A stretch of DNA of 64,000 nucleotides. Origin: Rhizobium rhododendri (GTDB lineage: Bacteria > Pseudomonadota > Alphaproteobacteria > Rhizobiales > Rhizobiaceae). A program made the position numbers and the translations under genes. Every line of letters starts with the position of its first letter. Position 1 is the stretch's first letter. The notes under the pieces are model-generated. The model saw only the letters and a program-made list of their open reading frames with translations. It searched no databases and was not told the DNA's origin. Below, piece by piece: positions 61,295 through 64,000 of this stretch. The stretch covers positions 186,001 through 250,000 of the forward strand of contig NZ_CP117268.1 of assembly GCF_007000325.2 (NCBI RefSeq). Reading direction: 5' to 3'.

Positions 61295-61920
61295 GCGAAG
61301 CCGACCTGCGTGCGAACTATGCCAAAGCCTATGACAACCGCATCGGCTTCGGCAGGAAGCCTGCCCTGGTGCTGGTCGATTTCGTCCAGGCCTATTTCGA
61401 GCCTGACAGCCCGCTATTCGCAGGTGTCGATGCGGCGCTGGAAAGTGCCCTGCGCATCCGTGCCGCAGCGCATGAGAAGAACCTTCCCGTCATCCTGACC
61501 GGCGTCGTCCTGCATTCGAGCGGTCTGGATGGCGGCCGGTTTTTCCAGAAGGCCAAGCCGCTGGCGAGCTTTACCGCAGGCAACCCTCTCGGCGCCTGGC
61601 CGAAGGGGCTTGAGCCACGGGCTGACGAGTTTGTTGTGACGAAGCAGTATCCGAGCGCGTTCTTCGGCACGTCTCTGGCGCCGATGCTGACCGCGATGGG
61701 GGTCGACAACGTCATCCTCACCGGGCTGACCACCAGCGGCTGCGTGCGCGCTTCCTGCGTGGATGCCATGTCGCATGGCTTCATCACGACGGTGGTGCGC
61801 GACGCCTGTGGCGACCGTCATCCGGCTCCGCACGAGGCCAATCTTTTCGATATGAACGCAAAATATGCCGACGTCGTCTCCGAGGCGGAGATCCTGGCGT
61901 TTATCGATGGCCTCGACTAA
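61291..61920 (+). CDS. Isochorismatase-fold cysteine amidohydrolase
   Basis: Hydrolase of 209 residues. The Asp-Lys-Cys triad of the family is visible: D30 (LVDFVQAYF), K118 (VTKQYPSAF), C151 (TTSGCVRASCVDAM). The TSGCVRA context is closer to N-carbamoylsarcosine or maleamate amidohydrolases than to RutB (ureidoacrylate hydrolase), whose signature differs. GTG start coupled to the preceding amidase. It probably releases ammonia or carbamate from a late pathway intermediate. Last gene of the operon; converges with ltnD without a visible terminator. Confidence 0.87.
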   Translation: MSEADLRANYAKAYDNRIGFGRKPALVLVDFVQAYFEPDSPLFAGVDAALESALRIRAAAHEKNLPVILTGVVLHSSGLDGGRFFQKAKPLASFTAGNPLGAWPKGLEPRADEFVVTKQYPSAFFGTSLAPMLTAMGVDNVILTGLTTSGCVRASCVDAMSHGFITTVVRDACGDRHPAPHEANLFDMNAKYADVVSEAEILAFIDGLD

Positions 61921-61982
61921 CCCCGTCGTCGCCAGCAAGTGCCCGGCGACCACACGGCCGCCGAAGCATTGTCATTTCAGGC

Positions 61983-62876
61983 TTAGCTGGCGCCGTTTGC
62001 CTTGGCTATGAAGTCGGTGAGGTGCGGAACGTAGTCTTCTGCTCCGGCACCGCCATTCGCCATCGCCACGGCGAATGAGTTCTTCACCGCGCTCGACATT
62101 GTGGTGGTGACTGTCGCCGCATTTGCCATCGATTCCACGTAGCGCATGTCTTTGTAGGCATTGCTGAGGGTGAACTTGTGGGCTTCGCGGTTGCCTTCCA
62201 GAGCATAGCCCATGAAAGTCTGATAGAAGCCGCAATCCATGCGTCCGCCGCGGATCACCTGGTCGAATGTTTCTATGGAGATGCCAACTTTTTTCGACAG
62301 CGCCAGGGCCTCGGAATAGAGCGCGGCATAGCCGAGCGAGATGAAATTGTTCAGGAGCTTCATCCGATGGCCGTCGGCGACGCCGCCGATGTGGACGATC
62401 TTGCCCGCCCATGTCGAGATCACCGGCTTGATGCGCTCAAAAACCGCCGCATCGGCGCCGACCATGCAATCGAGAGTACCCGCCCACGCTTCTTTCGGCG
62501 TGCGGCTCAAGGGGGCGTCGGCGTAGAGAACGCCGATCTCGGCCATCTCTGCGGCCAGCGTCTGTGTCACCGTGGGCTCGCCGGTCGAGCAATCGACGAT
62601 AACGGTCCCTGCGGCAAGGCCCGGTTTCATGGCCGCGACGGCAGCGGCAACTTCCGGCGAGCCGGTCAGGCAAAGAAAGACGATGGTGGAGTGACGGGCC
62701 AGTTCATCGAGAGACTTTGCCTCGGTGGCTCCCCTTGAAACCAGATCGTCGACCGGCACCCGGTTTCGATGGGCGACGACCTGCAGCGCGTAGCCCTTTT
62801 CAACGATATTCTTTGCCATGCCATGGCCCATCAGCCCGGTGCCGACAAACCCGATGGTCTCAGTGGTATTGCTCAT
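61983..62876 (-). CDS. ltnD: L-threonate dehydrogenase (HIBADH family)
   Basis: NAD-dependent beta-hydroxyacid dehydrogenase of 297 residues. The cofactor site is VGTGLMGHGMAKNI, the substrate loop DAPLSRTPKEAWAGTL and the catalytic lysine region DGHRMKLLNNFI. Alone it would be a generic HIBADH protein. Next to otnC and otnK, however, it fits LtnD or DtnD, which oxidise L-threonate or D-erythronate to the 2-keto acid later phosphorylated by OtnK. Third gene of that operon. Confidence 0.85.
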   Translation of the reverse strand: MSNTTETIGFVGTGLMGHGMAKNIVEKGYALQVVAHRNRVPVDDLVSRGATEAKSLDELARHSTIVFLCLTGSPEVAAAVAAMKPGLAAGTVIVDCSTGEPTVTQTLAAEMAEIGVLYADAPLSRTPKEAWAGTLDCMVGADAAVFERIKPVISTWAGKIVHIGGVADGHRMKLLNNFISLGYAALYSEALALSKKVGISIETFDQVIRGGRMDCGFYQTFMGYALEGNREAHKFTLSNAYKDMRYVESMANAATVTTTMSSAVKNSFAVAMANGGAGAEDYVPHLTDFIAKANGAS

Positions 62877-62909
62877 TTTACTCTCTCCCTGAACGTAAAT
62901 GGTCGGCGA

Positions 62910-63551
62910 TCATGACAAATTGAATTTGCTGCGCAGCTCGTCTATCTGCTGCGGCGTCAGCGCGCGCAACACGTGGTTTTGCAGCATCAGGAACAGCTTG
63001 GCTGTTTCCTCAAGCTCCTCGGTGGCATACTGGGCGTTGGCAAGCGAAGTTCCGGCGACGACAGGACCGTGATTTGCCAGAAGCACCGCGTGATGCTTGC
63101 CGGCCAGCGCCTTTACGGCGTGCGCCAATTCCGGATCTCCCGGCGCGAAATAGGGCACCAGCGGCAAGCGGCCGATGCGCATCACATAATATGCCGTCAG
63201 CGCTGGAAGCACATCGTTGGGATCGACGTCGGCAAGGATGCTGACGGCTGTGGCATGGCTCGAATGCAGGTGGACGACGGCTGCCGCTTCTGACCGTTCA
63301 TCATACATTGAAAAATGCAAGAAGGCCTCCTTGGTCGGCTTGTCTCCCGACAAGAGCTGGCCGGATGCGTCGAAATGTGAAAGCCGATCTGGCTCGAGGT
63401 TTCCCAGCGAGGCGTTCGTCGGCGTCATCAACCATCCGCCATCGGCAAGGCGCACCGAGATGTTTCCGCTTGAGCCGGCTGTCAGGCCGCGATTGAACAG
63501 CGAGGCGCCGACGCGGCAGATTTCGTCGCGCGCTTTGTTGATCTCACGCAT
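62910..63551 (-). CDS. otnC: 3-oxo-tetronate 4-phosphate decarboxylase
   Basis: Class II aldolase/adducin-fold protein of 213 residues. The substrate loop AGSSGNISVRL and metal histidines in HLHSSHAT and LANHGPV are present. OtnC decarboxylates 3-oxo-tetronate 4-phosphate to dihydroxyacetone phosphate. Its start overlaps the otnK stop by 8 bases and ltnD follows by 33 bases, the standard set for four-carbon acid sugars. Confidence 0.88.
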   Translation of the reverse strand: MREINKARDEICRVGASLFNRGLTAGSSGNISVRLADGGWLMTPTNASLGNLEPDRLSHFDASGQLLSGDKPTKEAFLHFSMYDERSEAAAVVHLHSSHATAVSILADVDPNDVLPALTAYYVMRIGRLPLVPYFAPGDPELAHAVKALAGKHHAVLLANHGPVVAGTSLANAQYATEELEETAKLFLMLQNHVLRALTPQQIDELRSKFNLS

Positions 63552-64000
63552 TCCCGTGCTCCGCTCGTAACAGATGCCAAGCCTTCAGAAAGAAATCCTC
63601 GGCACCGAAGTTTCCCGATTTCAGCGCCAATGCCAAGTCCGGGCCGTTGATGCTGCGGGTCCAGGGGACGCCGGGATCGATCTCCGGCCCGATCTCGAGC
63701 ATCGCCACCTGCAGCCCAGCAACGATAGCACCGGATGTTTCGCCACCGGCAACCAGAAACTTCGTAAATCCTCTGTTCTTCAAATGGTTTGCGACTTCGG
63801 CCAGCGTCGTTTCGACCAATGCGCCGGACTGGTGCCTGCCCATCGATGCCTGAATGTCTGCAAGGGCGGCCGGATCTGCGCTCGAATAGATAAGCACCGG
63901 CGCAGAGCTGTCCTGCGCAAGAGCCCAGTCTGCTATCTCCGAAGCCGTCTGCCTCCCGTCCGAAATTGCGTTTACATCGAGCGCTAGCGTCGGCATGCCG
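63544..64000 (-). CDS. otnK: 3-oxo-tetronate kinase, C-terminal part
   Basis: The gene runs past the window end; only about the last 152 codons are here. The visible part has the DUF1537 C-terminal nucleotide-domain features FLVAGGETSGAIVAGL and DPGVPWTRS, followed by LKSGNFGAEDFF. OtnK phosphorylates 3-oxo-tetronate before OtnC acts. It is first of the otnK-otnC-ltnD set; any regulator or transporter lies beyond the window. Confidence 0.86.
   Translation of the reverse strand, partial: GMPTLALDVNAISDGRQTASEIADWALAQDSSAPVLIYSSADPAALADIQASMGRHQSGALVETTLAEVANHLKNRGFTKFLVAGGETSGAIVAGLQVAMLEIGPEIDPGVPWTRSINGPDLALALKSGNFGAEDFFLKAWHLLRAEHGNA

Noticed and set aside
61291..61920. Isochorismatase-fold gene as rutB
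   Set aside because: The catalytic context TSGCVRASCVDAM and the N-terminal region resemble carbamoylsarcosine/maleamate amidohydrolases rather than RutB as I know it.

Overview
The window is a dense, high-GC stretch (about 60 percent GC by eye) of an alphaproteobacterium, almost certainly Rhizobiaceae (Rhizobium or Agrobacterium type). The reasons are the many periplasmic-binding ABC importers, the hybrid FixL / FxkR-type regulator / FixK trio with its K-box, and catabolic gene sets typical of rhizobial plasmids or chromids. I see no rRNA, tRNA, CRISPR array, insertion sequence, phage gene or replication origin. No gene-free stretch exceeds 300 bases.

0-9 kb: the tail of one sugar ABC ATPase, then a complete carbohydrate importer (ATPase, two permeases, binding protein) divergent from a ROK regulator, a Gfo/Idh/MocA oxidoreductase and a ThuA-like protein. 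A fosmidomycin-resistance-type MFS exporter follows. 9-19 kb: rsgA, a DUF2161 nuclease-like gene, a CPA1 Na+/H+ antiporter, and a tightly coupled four-gene operon of three SPFH (HflK/HflC-like) membrane proteins plus a heavy-metal P-type ATPase. Two of those four proteins carry histidine-rich N-terminal tails.

19-36.5 kb is a low-oxygen and fermentative block: glutathione-independent formaldehyde dehydrogenase, acetate kinase and phosphoketolase, then the oxygen-sensing regulators (FxkR-like regulator, FixK, heme-PAS hybrid FixL), hemN, cydX, cydB and cydA, and divergently cydD and cydC. A K-box lies upstream of fixK. A FixK/FNR box lies between cydA and cydD, so FixK probably drives the bd oxidase, its assembly transporter and hemN.

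36.7-48.7 kb: a secreted glycine-rich repeat protein with a strong terminator, then an L-idonate/ketogluconate-type sugar-acid regulon: an RbsABC-like importer, two SDRs, a beta-hydroxyacid dehydrogenase, a 2-hydroxyacid dehydrogenase, L-idonate 5-dehydrogenase, a LacI regulator and an SMP-30 lactonase. Copies of a TGTTATCGATAACA palindrome tie the transcription units together.

48.7-61.9 kb is the most unusual catabolic locus. It has a RutA-like pyrimidine-type flavin monooxygenase and a RutF-like flavin reductase, three amidase-signature enzymes, an isochorismatase-fold amidohydrolase, a dedicated ABC importer, a small uncharacterised coupled protein, an MFS transporter and a GntR regulator. 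There is no rutB, rutC or rutD. A GTAC-centred palindrome precedes all three transcription units. The likely role is oxidative ring or amide opening of an unidentified nitrogen compound, followed by stepwise deamidation. 61.9-64 kb ends with a tetronate pathway (ltnD, otnC, partial otnK) for L-threonate-type acids.
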